From: an uncultured Verrucomicrobiota bacterium
GTDB lineage: Bacteria > Verrucomicrobiota > Verrucomicrobiia > Limisphaerales > UBA9464
Reading direction: 5' to 3'
Length of the DNA stretch: 35,204 bases
NCBI GenBank assembly: GCA_903916195.1
Contig: CAIWVP010000076.1
Coordinates: 1 to 35,204 of the forward strand
Shown here: piece by piece, positions 16,702 to 26,006 of the stretch
How the letters are laid out: each line of letters opens with the position of its first letter
Position numbering within the stretch: the stretch's first letter is position 1
Translations under genes and position numbers: made by a program
Notes under the pieces: generated by a model
The model's input: only the letters and a program-made list of their open reading frames with translations
What the model was told of the DNA's origin: nothing
The model's database searches: none

Positions 16702-16916
16702 CCGAGCAGGGTCCCCGGACCTCGGACCGGGAGCCCCTCGACACGCGCCCGCCCCAAGATCGCCGACTTTCTTGAGGAACGTCTTGTCCCGGCCCGGACC
16801 GACCACGGCATCGCAGGCGTCGGGGCCGTCGCATCCCGGCCGACCGTCGCACCGACCTTCCTCGGTCCGATCATCACTCCGATCCGTGCAGCCGATGGCA
16901 CGGCCCGGGGGCCAAC

Positions 16917-17657
16917 TCAGAGCGGGCGTTTCACCGGCTCTTTGTAGCCGCGATGCCACGACAAGGTCCAAAGCTGCTCGATCTTCACGGGCTCGACGTG
17001 GCCGTCGGTGAAGACCATGTGGATCGCGCCCGGCATCGGTGTGCCCGCCGCGACCTTGATCGATTTCTGCGCGGAGGACGAACCGTGCCGGGCGATGCAG
17101 AAGCGCTGCATCATCGCCGAGTTGCCGCCGGCCCCGAGGTCGCGGGCCGGCGCGTCGGTCGCCACGGGCCATGAATCGGCCCAGATGCTGTCGGCGAAGA
17201 TGGGTGTCTTCACGGGGTTCTCATAGCTGCTCTCGCCGGCGAACTGCTTCAGCGGATCCTGCACGCCTTCGCCGACCGGCGAATACATCCAGCCGTTCAT
17301 CCCGTAGCTGCTCTCGAACCCGGTGTTCCATTGCACCGGCGTCTTCATCGGACCGTACCAAGCGGCGGTGGCGGTGCCGATGGATTCACCGGTGGGAGTC
17401 CGCTTCGCCGGGACCGGCGCGGTCGGGCAGATGCGGATCTTGTCGGCCGGGACGTCCTTGCGGATCACCGCCATCCAGAACCGGTCGGGAGTATAGCCGA
17501 CGGGGAAGGTCTTCCCTGTCTCGGTGACGTACATGATCTGGCCGAGACCCATCTGCTTGAGATTGTTCTGGCAGACCGCGGCCTGGCCCTTGGCCTTCGC
17601 CTTGGACAGCGCGGGCAGCAACATGCCGGCGAGGATCGCGATGATGGCGATGACCAC
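16917..17657 (-). CDS. Type II pseudopilin-like protein with no start codon before its GFTLIELL motif
   Basis: The coordinates begin at the only canonical start in frame (GTG 17657), which lies inside the prepilin helix. The frame is open up to 17735 and clearly encodes [21 protein letters not shown] (Gly codon 17681-17679), the prepilin peptidase site plus hydrophobic helix, followed by [11 protein letters not shown] and a soluble domain ending with a TDGHVEPV block as in H-X9-DG proteins. Between the upstream gene's TGA (17738-17736) and the Gly codon there are 18 sense codons and none is ATG, GTG or TTG. It follows another pseudopilin gene in the same frame. Readthrough, a non-canonical start, an indel or a pseudogene are all possible. 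Confidence 0.75.
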   Translation of the reverse strand: MVIAIIAILAGMLLPALSKAKAKGQAAVCQNNLKQMGLGQIMYVTETGKTFPVGYTPDRFWMAVIRKDVPADKIRICPTAPVPAKRTPTGESIGTATAAWYGPMKTPVQWNTGFESSYGMNGWMYSPVGEGVQDPLKQFAGESSYENPVKTPIFADSIWADSWPVATDAPARDLGAGGNSAMMQRFCIARHGSSSAQKSIKVAAGTPMPGAIHMVFTDGHVEPVKIEQLWTLSWHRGYKEPVKRPL

Positions 17658-17735
17658 GAGCAGTTCGATCAGGGTGAATCCACGGCGGGTCGCGGACCAA
17701 CGGAGCGGGGGCTGTCCGGGAGATCGGGGGCCGGA

Positions 17736-18548
17736 TCAATAGCCGACCGGCATGCGGGGCTTCACCGAGGTCGCGCCGGATTCGCCGCCCAGCGCAGGGT
17801 TCAGCCAAGGCGTCCAGCGGCGGTACCACTGCGAGGACTTCATGCCCACGGCGTGGCCGTCGATGAAGCCGACCTCGCCACGGCCGTCATGGCGGATGCT
17901 GGGCCCGCCCCAGTTGGCCTCGTCGGAGGCGACGGTGCCACCACCGAAACCGCCCACGTCGTCGAGCAGCCAGACCTCGGTCTTCTCGGGCGACGTCCGC
18001 GTCACGCAGAGCGCGGCATCGGTGGTATCCTTGGCCTTGGTGCCCGAATCGGTGATGTAGACCGTGGACGAAGGCCGTACGACATCGGAGTCCTTGACCG
18101 AGGACATGTGCCAGCCGCCGCCGGTGAACTCGCAGCCGCCGATCTGGAAGTTGGCGCCGTAACCGGCGACCATCTTGGTCGGATCGTAGATGTAGGTGTA
18201 CTTGATGCCGGGTTTCCGCTGTTTCGCCGGGCACAAGAAGGCGTTGGTGGCGGGCGCGTAGGGGCGGATGAAACTGAACCACGCGGTGCCGACGCCGCCG
18301 CCCGACGAGACGTCGAGGAACGAGAGCGGGTAGCGTTGCTGGTTGTCGCCGGCATACATCGCGGCGCCGAGGGTCATCTGGCGGACGTTGCTGAGGCAGT
18401 TCGCCGCCACGGCCTTGCCCTTTGCTTTGGCGAGCGAGGGCAACAGCATCCCGGCGAGGATCGCGATGATGGCGATGACCACCAGCAGTTCGATCAAGGT
18501 GAAGCCGCGACGGGACGCAGGCCGGCGGGGGGGGATGTCCGGTGTCAT
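17736..18548 (-). CDS. Type II pseudopilin, H-X9-DG type (prepilin N-terminal cleavage/methylation)
   Basis: A 270-residue protein. A basic leader ([14 protein letters not shown]) precedes the cleavage site and helix ([19 protein letters not shown]), then [19 protein letters not shown]. The C-terminal region has the H-X9-DG motif ([14 protein letters not shown]), which defines the large pseudopilin families of Planctomycetes and Verrucomicrobia. The protein is probably processed by PilD-like peptidase and placed in the inner membrane or a type II secretion/pilus-like assembly; its role is unknown. A good -35/-10 pair precedes it. It ends MPVGY then TGA, in frame with the next pseudopilin. Confidence 0.92.
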   Translation of the reverse strand: MTPDIPPRRPASRRGFTLIELLVVIAIIAILAGMLLPSLAKAKGKAVAANCLSNVRQMTLGAAMYAGDNQQRYPLSFLDVSSGGGVGTAWFSFIRPYAPATNAFLCPAKQRKPGIKYTYIYDPTKMVAGYGANFQIGGCEFTGGGWHMSSVKDSDVVRPSSTVYITDSGTKAKDTTDAALCVTRTSPEKTEVWLLDDVGGFGGGTVASDEANWGGPSIRHDGRGEVGFIDGHAVGMKSSQWYRRWTPWLNPALGGESGATSVKPRMPVGY

Positions 18549-18564
18549 GGCGAGGTGTGCCGCC

Positions 18565-18593
18565 AAGTCAGTCCGCCCCGGGGGCATTGTCAA
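18565..18593 (-). promoter_or_regulatory. Promoter of the first pseudopilin gene
   Basis: On the minus strand: consensus TTGACA (18593-18588), 17-base spacer, TGACTT (18570-18565), then 16 bases to the ATG at 18548. The -35 is perfect; the -10 is moderate. Confidence 0.5.
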
Positions 18594-18655
18594 CGGAGTT
18601 CCACGGCCCGGCCGGGCGCACCAGGGTGCCCCGGCCGCGAGGCGCGATCCTCGGT

Positions 18656-20215
18656 CTACTTCTGCGGCTGCGGGTTGCGCCATTCGCAGCCGTCCTGCGC
18701 CAGCAGATCGTCGGCCGCGGTCGGGCCCCATGTGCCGGCGAGGTAGAACTCGCGGTTGGTGAGCGGCTTGTCCGTCCAGGAGTTGCGGATGGCGTCCACG
18801 ATGCCCCAGGCCGTCTCGACCTCGTCGCGGCGGATGAAGAGCGTGGCGTCGCCGGCGATGGCCTCGAGCAGCAGGCGTTCGTAGGCCTCGGGCGTGTAGG
18901 CGCCGAACTCGGTGTCGTAGCTGAAGCGCATGCGGACCGGCCGCAGCTCCATGGCGGCACCGGGCACCTTGCCGTTGAAGCGGAGCGTGATGCCCTCATT
19001 GGGCTGGAGGCGGAGCGTGAGCGAGTTGGGGTCGAGCTTGGTCTGCGACTGGGCGGCGAAGAGGATGTTCGGCGCGGGCTTGAACTGGATGCGCACCTCG
19101 CTCGCGCTGAGCGGGAGGTTCTTGCCGGTGCGGATGTAGAACGGCACGCCGGACCACCGCCAGTTGTCGATGAGCAGCTTCATCGCGACGAAGGTCTCGA
19201 CGTTCGACTTGGGGTTGACCTTGGGTTCGCTGCGATAGGCCGGCCGTGCCTCGCCCTCGACCTCGCCGGCGAAGTACTGGCCGCGCACGACGTTCTTGGC
19301 GACGTCGGCCGGCGTCATGGGCCGGATCGACTTGAGCAGCTTCACCTTCTCGTCGCGGACGTTCTCCGCTTCGAGCGAGACGGGGGGTTCCATGGCGACC
19401 AGCGAGAGCACCTGGAGCACGTGGTTCTGCACCATGTCGCGCATGGCGCCGGATTCCTCGTAGTAGCCGCCGCGGGCTCCGACGCCGATCTTCTCGCCGA
19501 CGGTGATCTGCACGTGGTCGATCGAGTCGCGGTTCCACAGATGCTCGAAGATGCCGTTCGAGAAGCGGAAGGTGAGGATGTTCTGGACCGTCTCCTTGCC
19601 GAGGTAATGGTCGATGCGGAAGATCTGCCGCTCGTGGGCGTGGCGGATGATCTCGGCGTTGAGTTCGCGCGCGCTGGCGAGGTCGTGCCCGAAGGGCTTC
19701 TCGACGACGAGCCGGTCGGGCGTGAACCCCTCCTCCCTGCGCAGCAGGCCGACCTCGCTGAGGTGGCCGGAGATCTCGCCGAACTGGCTGGGGTTCGTGG
19801 CGAGATAGAAGAGCAGGTTGGTGCGCAGTTTCTCGTGGTCGAAGCCGCCGATGATGTCCTTGAGCTTCTGGTAGCCGGCGACATCGGAGATGTCGGCCTG
19901 GCAATAGTGGATGTTGGCGGCGAAGGCGTCCCACACAGAGGTGTCGACCGGCTGCGTGCGGGAGAACTTCCCGATCGCCTCGCGCAGCTCGGCGCGCCAG
20001 GACTCGTCGGACTTCTCGCGGCGGGCGAAGCCGATGATGCGGTAGGGCGTGGGCAGGGCCTTCTCGAGGGCGAGATGGTAGAGCGCAGGGATCAGCTTGC
20101 GTGCGGTCAGGTCGCCGGACGCGCCGAAGATGACGACGGTGCAGGGTTCGATCTGGCGACGGGGCTGCGCGGCGCGGGAGGCCAGCAGCTCGTCGAGTTG
20201 GGACGAGTCGTTCAT
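18656..20215 (-). CDS. zwf: Glucose-6-phosphate 1-dehydrogenase
   Basis: A 519-residue enzyme for the first step of the oxidative pentose phosphate pathway: glucose-6-phosphate plus NADP to 6-phosphogluconolactone. Visible: nucleotide-binding [11 protein letters not shown] (31-41), VVEKPFGHD, the active-site signature RIDHYLGKE (around 200-206) and the C-terminal block [12 protein letters not shown]...[14 protein letters not shown] chose ATG 20215 ([10 protein letters not shown]) because the 19 residues read upstream of it lie in the promoter region. Length is normal for the family (about 490-520). It is divergent from the RF3 GTPase half. Confidence 0.97.
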   Translation of the reverse strand: MNDSSQLDELLASRAAQPRRQIEPCTVVIFGASGDLTARKLIPALYHLALEKALPTPYRIIGFARREKSDESWRAELREAIGKFSRTQPVDTSVWDAFAANIHYCQADISDVAGYQKLKDIIGGFDHEKLRTNLLFYLATNPSQFGEISGHLSEVGLLRREEGFTPDRLVVEKPFGHDLASARELNAEIIRHAHERQIFRIDHYLGKETVQNILTFRFSNGIFEHLWNRDSIDHVQITVGEKIGVGARGGYYEESGAMRDMVQNHVLQVLSLVAMEPPVSLEAENVRDEKVKLLKSIRPMTPADVAKNVVRGQYFAGEVEGEARPAYRSEPKVNPKSNVETFVAMKLLIDNWRWSGVPFYIRTGKNLPLSASEVRIQFKPAPNILFAAQSQTKLDPNSLTLRLQPNEGITLRFNGKVPGAAMELRPVRMRFSYDTEFGAYTPEAYERLLLEAIAGDATLFIRRDEVETAWGIVDAIRNSWTDKPLTNREFYLAGTWGPTAADDLLAQDGCEWRNPQPQK

Positions 20216-20225
20216 GACGAGGGTC

Positions 20226-20254
20226 AACCTGCGGGATGGGGCCGGCGGATTCAA
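20226..20254 (-). promoter_or_regulatory. zwf: Possible zwf promoter
   Basis: Minus-strand TTGAAT (20254-20249), 17-base spacer, CAGGTT (20231-20226), 10 bases before the zwf ATG. The -10 is weak, but the spacing is canonical and the gap to the start is similar to that of other genes in this window. Confidence 0.3.
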
Positions 20255-20321
20255 CCGCGCATTCACCGCCACCCCGTGGAACGGGCCGCGGAAGTCGCCG
20301 CGACGAAGGCCGCGTTCCCTG

Positions 20322-20351
20322 TTGGAGCCCGGGACCGCTTTCGCCTAGGTT
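20322..20351 (+). promoter_or_regulatory. prfC: Promoter of the RF3 GTPase half
   Basis: TTGGAG (20322-20327), 18-base spacer, TAGGTT (20346-20351). The GTG start is 9 bases further on, predicting a nearly leaderless mRNA. Confidence 0.4.
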
Positions 20352-20360
20352 GGCCGTCCA

Positions 20361-21218
20361 GTGACCTTGCAGGAAGAAATCGCCCGGCGGCGGACGTTCG
20401 CCATCATCTCGCATCCCGACGCGGGCAAGACCACGCTCACCGAAAAGCTGCTGCTCTACGGCGGCGCGGTGCAGCTGGCCGGATCCGTCACCGCCCGCAA
20501 GAACCAGCGCGCGACCACATCCGACTGGATGGAGCTCGAGAAGAAGCGCGGCATCTCCATCAGCTCGACGGTGCTGCAGTTCGAGTACGACGGCTTCCGC
20601 GTCAACCTGCTCGACACGCCCGGCCACAAGGATTTCTCCGAGGACACCTACCGCGTGCTCACCGCCGTCGACGCGGTGATCATGGTGATCGACGCCGGCA
20701 AGGGCGTGGAGAACCAGACGCGCAAGCTCTTCGAGGTCTGCGCCCGCCGCGGCGTGCCGATCTTCACCTTCATGAACAAGCTGGACCGACCGGCCCGCGA
20801 CCCCATCGGCCTGATGGACGAGCTGGAAGCGGTGCTCGGCATCCGCTCGTGCGCGATGAACTGGCCGCTGGGCAACGGCGCCGAGTTCCGCGGCGTGTAT
20901 GACCGGGCCGAGAAGCGCGTCCACCTCTTCGAACGGGTGGTCGGCGGGAAATACCGCGCCGCCGTGAACGTGACCGGGCTCGAGGATCCGGTCGTGCGCG
21001 AGAAGCTGGACGACCAGACCTACGCCACCGTGCGCGAGCAGATCGAGATGATCGAGATGGCCGGCGCCGAGTTCGACCAGGAGAAGGTGCTGGCCGGCAA
21101 GCTCTCGCCGGTGTTCTTCGGCTCCGGCGTGAACAACTTCGGCGTGCAGCTGCTGCTCGACAGCTTCCTCAAGCACTCCTCGGCGCCCCGCGGGCGGATG
21201 GCGGTCGCCGCCGAGTGA
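20361..21218 (+). CDS. prfC: Peptide chain release factor 3, N-terminal GTPase half as a separate ORF
   Basis: A 285-residue protein matching only the G domain of RF3, the GTPase that removes RF1/RF2 from ribosomes after termination. G1 SHPDAGKTT (17-25), the switch region ATTSDWMELEKKRGISI (51-67), G3 DTPGH (85-89) and G4 NKLD (139-142) are intact, as is the end-of-domain block LSPVFFGSGVNNFGVQLLLD. Translation starts at GTG. It stops after APRGRMAVAAE, where domain II should begin; DNA after the TGA shows no remnant of domains II-III. Those domains are encoded at 14862-15638. Either the halves act together in trans or the gene was inactivated by rearrangement. Confidence 0.96.
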   Translation: MTLQEEIARRRTFAIISHPDAGKTTLTEKLLLYGGAVQLAGSVTARKNQRATTSDWMELEKKRGISISSTVLQFEYDGFRVNLLDTPGHKDFSEDTYRVLTAVDAVIMVIDAGKGVENQTRKLFEVCARRGVPIFTFMNKLDRPARDPIGLMDELEAVLGIRSCAMNWPLGNGAEFRGVYDRAEKRVHLFERVVGGKYRAAVNVTGLEDPVVREKLDDQTYATVREQIEMIEMAGAEFDQEKVLAGKLSPVFFGSGVNNFGVQLLLDSFLKHSSAPRGRMAVAAE

Positions 21219-21228
21219 CCCGGGCGGA

Positions 21229-21264
21229 CCCGTCGAGCGCCCCCCCGGGGACCCCCTCGACGGG
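21229..21264 (+). terminator. Inverted repeat after the RF3 GTPase half
   Basis: CCCGTCGAG (21229-21237) and CTCGACGGG (21256-21264) form a 9-bp stem with an 18-base C/G-rich loop, starting 10 bases after the stop. There is no T-run. It lies between convergent genes, so a terminator role is plausible. Confidence 0.35.
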
Positions 21265-21338
21265 CGTCCCGCTCCACGAGACGACCAGGCGATATCCACG
21301 GCTTCCGTCGCCGGACCGGTCATCGTCCTCGAGTTCTC

Positions 21339-21355
21339 GCAGGCCGGGGGCCTGC
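21339..21355 (-). terminator. 7-bp stem / 3-base loop hairpin after the S9 peptidase gene
   Basis: Perfect hairpin GCAGGCC-GGG-GGCCTGC, 12 bases beyond the peptidase stop codon. Its geometry is identical to the hairpin units at 15749-15870 and 29048-29277. There is no T-run. Confidence 0.35.
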
Positions 21356-21367
21356 CCTCCCGGCCGC

Positions 21368-23320
21368 TCAACGCACCGTCTCGCCGAGCAGATGCTCGCG
21401 CCAGAAGAGGATCGTGCCGAGGAACTGGAAATCCGCGTTCTTCTTCTTCTGGAAGCCGTGGCCCTCGTCCTTGGCCATCAGGTACCAGCACGCGCCGCCG
21501 TTCTCGCGGACGGCCTTCACCATCTGCTCCGCCTCGGTGACGGGCACGCGCGGGTCGTTCTTGCCCTGCACCACGAAGAGCGGGACGCGGATGTCCTTCA
21601 CGCGGGTCGTCGGCGAGATCCTCTCCAGATGCTCGCGCATCGCCGGGTCGCGCTCGTCGCCGTACTCCGCACGCCGCAGGTCGCGGCGGTAGTCCTGCGT
21701 GTTCTCCAGGAAGGTCACGAAGTTGGAGATGCCCACGATGTCGACGCCGCACTTCAGCCGGTCGCTGTAGTGCGTGAGCGCCGCGAGCGTCATGTAGCCG
21801 CCGTAGCTTCCGCCGGTGACGGCGATGCGCGACGGATCGAGGTCGGGCTGCGTCTTGATCCACTCGATGATCGCGCCGATGTCCTTCACCGAGTCCTCGC
21901 GGCGGAACCCGTTGTCGAGCGTGAGGAAGGTCTTCCCGTAGCCGGCCGAGCCGCGGACGTTCGGGAACACGAAGGCCATCCCCAGCTCGTCGAGGTAGTA
22001 GTTGTTGCGGCCCTGGAAGATCGGGCGCGACTGCGATTCCGGCCCGCCGTGGATGTGGATCACCACCGGCCGTTTGCCCGGGAAACGCGCCGGATCCGGC
22101 CGATGGACGAACGCGCTGATGGTCAGGCCGTCGAACGACCTCGTGCGCTCGACGGTGGGCGCGCGGAACTTCGCGGCGTCCAGCCCGCCGGTCTCGCTGC
22201 GCGTCCAGCGCGTCACGACGCCGGTGCGGGTGTCGAAGCTGTAGGCGTCGCTCGGCGAGTTCGCGTGGGCCAGCGCGAAGCCGAGGTCGCGGCCGTTCTC
22301 GTGCCACTCCAGGCCGCCGATGACGCCGAGCGGGAGCTGCGGCTGCGCGGCCTTCGCCTTACCGGTGCGGAGATCGAGCAGGCGCAGGACGCTCGAGCCG
22401 TCCTGGTTCACCACGAACGCCACCGTCCTGCCGTCGGGCGAGAGCTCGTAGAACTCGACGTCCCACGGGATGTCCTGCGTCAGGACGGTCATCACCTTCG
22501 TCGCGAGGTCGATGCGGACGAGCCGCTGGAACTCGCTGTCCTTGTCGGTGGTGCAGTAGACCGAACGGCCGTCCTTGGCGAAACGCGGGTCGGTGTACGC
22601 GACCTTCGTCGTCTCGCCGCCGGTGACCGGGGTCAGCTTGCCGGTGGCGAGTTCGAGCACGTAGAGCGCGCTCTCGTTGATCGAGACGTAGTTGCCGACC
22701 AGCAGCCGCGATTCGTCGTCGCTCCAATCGGCGACGCTCCAGCCGCCGCCGCCGGCCTTGTGGACCATCTTCGCCGCCTCGGGATGCAGGGGGTCCATCA
22801 CCCAGAGATCGGTGTCCTTGCCGTTGCGGCGCGTGGAGCTGTAGGCGATGCGCGAACCGGACCGCGCGAACTTCGCGCCGGTGTTCCGCGATCTGCCGTC
22901 GGTGAGCAGCACGGATTTGCCGGCGTCGGCGCCTTCCAGGTCATGACGGTGGAGCTGGTAGAACTCGCCGCCGCCGCTGTCCTGCGCGTACAAGATGTAG
23001 CGACCGGACTTCGGCTGGAACCGACCGCTCACCACCGGCTCGGCGGAGAAGGTGAGCTGCCGCCGGTCGCCGCCGGGATGGTCGACCATGTGCAGTTGCG
23101 CGGTATCGGCGAAGCGCGTGGTGATGAGCATCTCCTTGCGCTGCGGATGCCAGCCGAGGAACCCCGCGGTGCGGAACTCCAGATAACGGCCGACATCACG
23201 GCGGAGTTCCGGAGGGACGGGCGGCAGCCCTTCGGCGACGAGGTTGTCGGGGACGTAGGTCTGGGCGATCGCGGCGATGGAAGAGGTCACAAGAGCAAGC
23301 GCGGCGGGCAGCAGTTTCAC
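21368..23320 (-). CDS. Secreted S9-family prolyl oligopeptidase / dipeptidyl peptidase
   Basis: A 650-residue protein with signal peptide (MKLLPAALALVTSSIAAIAQ), an N-terminal beta-propeller with WD/TolB-like repeats (for example GRFQPKSGRYILYAQD, DPRFAKDGRSVYCTTD, ELSPDGRTVAFV), then an alpha/beta hydrolase domain. The catalytic Ser505 is in GGSYGGY, Asp589 in KNDPRVP and His621 in DEGHGF. HIHGGPE forms the oxyanion-hole region. It probably degrades peptides in the periplasm. The start is GTG 23320. It lies 85 bases after the outer-membrane barrel gene on the same strand. Confidence 0.95.
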   Translation of the reverse strand: MKLLPAALALVTSSIAAIAQTYVPDNLVAEGLPPVPPELRRDVGRYLEFRTAGFLGWHPQRKEMLITTRFADTAQLHMVDHPGGDRRQLTFSAEPVVSGRFQPKSGRYILYAQDSGGGEFYQLHRHDLEGADAGKSVLLTDGRSRNTGAKFARSGSRIAYSSTRRNGKDTDLWVMDPLHPEAAKMVHKAGGGGWSVADWSDDESRLLVGNYVSINESALYVLELATGKLTPVTGGETTKVAYTDPRFAKDGRSVYCTTDKDSEFQRLVRIDLATKVMTVLTQDIPWDVEFYELSPDGRTVAFVVNQDGSSVLRLLDLRTGKAKAAQPQLPLGVIGGLEWHENGRDLGFALAHANSPSDAYSFDTRTGVVTRWTRSETGGLDAAKFRAPTVERTRSFDGLTISAFVHRPDPARFPGKRPVVIHIHGGPESQSRPIFQGRNNYYLDELGMAFVFPNVRGSAGYGKTFLTLDNGFRREDSVKDIGAIIEWIKTQPDLDPSRIAVTGGSYGGYMTLAALTHYSDRLKCGVDIVGISNFVTFLENTQDYRRDLRRAEYGDERDPAMREHLERISPTTRVKDIRVPLFVVQGKNDPRVPVTEAEQMVKAVRENGGACWYLMAKDEGHGFQKKKNADFQFLGTILFWREHLLGETVR

Positions 23321-23405
23321 GGACGGCGATGGTGGCCGGTCGCGCCGCGGCCGGCAATGGCCGGCGGAAGAAGCAGCGCGCCGGGCCTCATGGCCGTCGC
23401 GCCGT

Positions 23406-24656
23406 TCAGCGGCCGAAGAGGCGGTCGAACCCGCGCCAGGTGTTCGGGTTGAGCCAACGTCCGGCGCGGCGCAACGGTCCGATGCCTCCCGCCTCCAGGT
23501 CGTATTCCATCACCAGCCCGACGTTGTGCGCGCCGCGATGGTCTCCTCGCATGGCATCGAAACCATAAGCGTAGCCGAGCACCCAGTGCCACGCGCCGTT
23601 CGAGGACGTGTAGCCGATCCCGCCGCCGGCGCCGCTGTGCCAATGCCGGGGCAGCTCCAGGCCGGGCAGGAACCCGATGTTGGCCACGCCTCCGTTCAGC
23701 GCGAGGTCCCAGCGGTGCGACCGGCTCAGCGGCACGGAGTAGGAGGTGTCCAGCAACGCGAACCGTCGCGCGCTCAGCTCCTGGAAATAATATCCCGGCA
23801 CCATCAGCGGGAACTCAGCGCCCAAAGGCAGCGCGCCGCCGAGCCGGTACGCGCTCAGGCGATCGGCATCCGCGCTGCCGCCGCCGGTCAGGGTGAACTC
23901 GATGCGCTGCTGCCCGGGGAACTCCCAGGCGACGAGGCCGCGTCCCCAGAGCAGATGCGTGCGGGCCTCGATCGTCCGGTCGCCCGAGTAGCCGTAGTCC
24001 TGCGGATCGGTGCGGAACTGTCCCTCGTACCACGCCGACAGCTCGACGGCACGATCGGCCACGAGCAGCGGTTCGCGACCGCCCCAGCGCAGTCCGATGC
24101 GGACGTGGTGCGCGAGCTTGTCCTCCGGCAACCTGAAGCCGGCCGCGGTCTCGTCCTCGCGCTGGTAGAACGAGTACCGCGCGGCATTCCGCACCACGAG
24201 CTGCAACGGCACGTCGCCGATGCCGGTGTGGTTCGTCTGCCCGGCCGGCATGGGGTTGAAGAGATGGTACACCGAGACGTTCGCCTCCGCGCCATGGCCG
24301 GTGAACGATTCTTCCCGCCACAGCTTGCCGCCGCGGACCTCCGAGTAGCTGTCGGCGAACCCGCCGCCGGCGAAGCCGAATCCCATGTCCGTGTGCTCGC
24401 CGAGCAGCCCGCGCACCCCGAGCTCGGTGTCGAGATAGGTCGGCGCGATCGCCGCGCGCAACGTCAGGTTCGTGCGGAGGAATCCCGGCTGGTTGTGGTA
24501 GTAGTAGGCGTAGCCCGCGATGGGGCCGCGGCCTCGGAGCGGCTGGTTGTAGCCGAACTGGATGAGTGCCCGCCGCTCCGGATCGATCTGCGCGAGCGCG
24601 ACAGGGATCCCGATGACGGAGAAGATCCAGAGCCAAGCGGACGATGACAAACGCAC
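23406..24656 (-). CDS. Outer-membrane beta-barrel protein of unknown function
   Basis: About 416 residues: signal peptide (VRLSSSAWLWIFSVIGIPVALAQ) then many alternating amphipathic strands rich in Tyr, Trp and Gly (IAGYAYYYHNQPGF, TDMGFGFAGGGFADSY, GGGIGYTSSNGAW), typical of an outer-membrane barrel. No family name can be given. Two GTG starts are possible, 24656 and 24719; the shorter gives a conventional signal peptide, the longer adds 21 residues with several Arg. It is probably cotranscribed with the S9 peptidase downstream. Confidence 0.75.
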   Translation of the reverse strand: MRLSSSAWLWIFSVIGIPVALAQIDPERRALIQFGYNQPLRGRGPIAGYAYYYHNQPGFLRTNLTLRAAIAPTYLDTELGVRGLLGEHTDMGFGFAGGGFADSYSEVRGGKLWREESFTGHGAEANVSVYHLFNPMPAGQTNHTGIGDVPLQLVVRNAARYSFYQREDETAAGFRLPEDKLAHHVRIGLRWGGREPLLVADRAVELSAWYEGQFRTDPQDYGYSGDRTIEARTHLLWGRGLVAWEFPGQQRIEFTLTGGGSADADRLSAYRLGGALPLGAEFPLMVPGYYFQELSARRFALLDTSYSVPLSRSHRWDLALNGGVANIGFLPGLELPRHWHSGAGGGIGYTSSNGAWHWVLGYAYGFDAMRGDHRGAHNVGLVMEYDLEAGGIGPLRRAGRWLNPNTWRGFDRLFGR

Positions 24657-24813
24657 GATCAGGACGGTCCGGGCCGCCCAGTCCCGGCGCAAGCGATCAG
24701 TCACCGCATCTCGCGGCACACGACGTCCACGGGACGCATCCGGGCCTCTGCACGGACCCGCGCTCCCGCGACCTACCGAAGGCGCACCTCCGCACGCTGG
24801 CGCGCCGGGCGGT

Positions 24814-25863
24814 TCACCGCGGCGTCTGCGTCACCACCACCTTGAGCGAATCCGGCGTGGGGCGGGCGGCCAGCGCGACGGCCGCCGCGGTCTCTTCCAA
24901 CGGGAACGTGTGCGTGACCAGCGACCGCACGTCGAAGCGCCGCGAGAAGATGAGCCGCGCCACCTCCCGCTGGAGCGTGAAGTCGGACGAATAGCTGCCG
25001 GTGAGCGACTTCTCGTCCACGCAGACGCGGGCCAGGTCGATCGGCGTCTCCTTGCCCCGGACGGTGTGCGCGAACAGCAGCACGGTGCCGCCGCCGCGGA
25101 GCGCTTCCTGCGATTGCTTCACCGCCGCGTCGCTGGGCACCGCGATCACCGCGGCATCGGCGCCGCGGCCCCGGGTGAGGCGCAGGACCTCGGCCGTCAG
25201 ATCGGGCCGCGATCCGTCGAGGGTCCGCCAGGCCCCGGATGCGCGGGCCAGCGCGAGCCGGCGCGGCAACAGGTCCGTCGCGACGACCCGCGCGCCCCGC
25301 AGCGAGAGCAGCCGGGTGAACATCAGCCCGATCGGGCCCTGGCCGACGACGAGGACGACGTCATCCGGCAGCAACGGCAGCTGGGCGACCGCCTTGAGCA
25401 CGGTGTTCACCGGTTCGAGCAGCGCGCCTTCGATGAAGGAGTTCTTCGCCGGGATCTTCACCACGCCGGGCAGGCAGACCGGCATCACGCGGACATACTC
25501 GGCGTATCCGCCGCCGGCGGGCTCGAACCCCGCGGTGATCCCCGTGCGCTTGTAGGTCGCGCACTGGGCGAAGGCCTTGTGCCGGCAGGAATGGCAGCGG
25601 AGGCAAGGCACGTGATGGTGCAATCCCACGCGGTCTCCGACACGGAAACCCCGGGCCAAGGCGCCGATCTTGACGATGGTCCCGGCCGTCTCGTGGCCGA
25701 AGATGCGCGGCGGCGGCACGGTGCCGTGGTGGATCTTCTTGATGTCGGTCGGGCAGACGCCGCAGGCGGCGACGCGCACCAGAAGATCGCCCGCGGCGAC
25801 GCGCGGCACGGGCACTTCCTCGGTGCGCAGGTCGTCCACGCCGCGGTACACCACGGCGCGCAT
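24814..25863 (-). CDS. Zinc-dependent alcohol dehydrogenase (MDR family)
   Basis: A 349-residue medium-chain dehydrogenase. Catalytic zinc site: Cys34/Cys37 (CGVCPTD) and GHE (56-58). The structural zinc site is complete with Cys87, Cys90, Cys93 and Cys101 (CLRCHSCRHKAFAQC). The Rossmann motif is GQGPIGLMF. The sorbitol/threonine-dehydrogenase-like subgroup is suggested by overall pattern, but the substrate is unknown. ATG 25863 (MRAVVYRGVDDLR) is the natural start; upstream in-frame residues are Arg-rich noise. It lies upstream of the barrel and S9 genes on the same strand, and divergent from the DUF1501 gene. Confidence 0.93.
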   Translation of the reverse strand: MRAVVYRGVDDLRTEEVPVPRVAAGDLLVRVAACGVCPTDIKKIHHGTVPPPRIFGHETAGTIVKIGALARGFRVGDRVGLHHHVPCLRCHSCRHKAFAQCATYKRTGITAGFEPAGGGYAEYVRVMPVCLPGVVKIPAKNSFIEGALLEPVNTVLKAVAQLPLLPDDVVLVVGQGPIGLMFTRLLSLRGARVVATDLLPRRLALARASGAWRTLDGSRPDLTAEVLRLTRGRGADAAVIAVPSDAAVKQSQEALRGGGTVLLFAHTVRGKETPIDLARVCVDEKSLTGSYSSDFTLQREVARLIFSRRFDVRSLVTHTFPLEETAAAVALAARPTPDSLKVVVTQTPR

Positions 25864-25972
25864 GGTTTTTGGGATCCGATCGGTCACGCGGCGATTGAAG
25901 CGCCAGGCCCGCGCCCGCGCCACGGCGAAGAAGGGCCCGCGCGCTCTCCGGCTCCCGGGCCGATCTCCCGCG

Positions 25973-26000
25973 TTGTCACCGGACGAAGGCGCGTTAACTT
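25973..26000 (+). promoter_or_regulatory. Promoter of the first DUF1501 gene
   Basis: TTGTCA (25973-25978), 16-base spacer, TAACTT (25995-26000), with only 6 bases to the ATG at 26007. This predicts a leaderless transcript. Confidence 0.5.
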
Positions 26001-26006
26001 CTCCCC

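Noticed and set aside
17736-17738. Selenocysteine UGA between the two pseudopilins
   Set aside because: No selenoprotein family match and no SECIS element can be shown; kept only as generic readthrough among several explanations.
18996-22307. Very long reverse-strand open frame spanning zwf, RF3 and S9 regions
   Set aside because: Arg/Pro/Ala-rich translation with no recognisable motifs, overlapping three well-supported genes in another frame; a product of high GC content.
21215-23452. 745-codon forward frame opposite the S9 peptidase
   Set aside because: Shadow frame; the reverse strand has signal peptide, propeller repeats and a complete catalytic triad.
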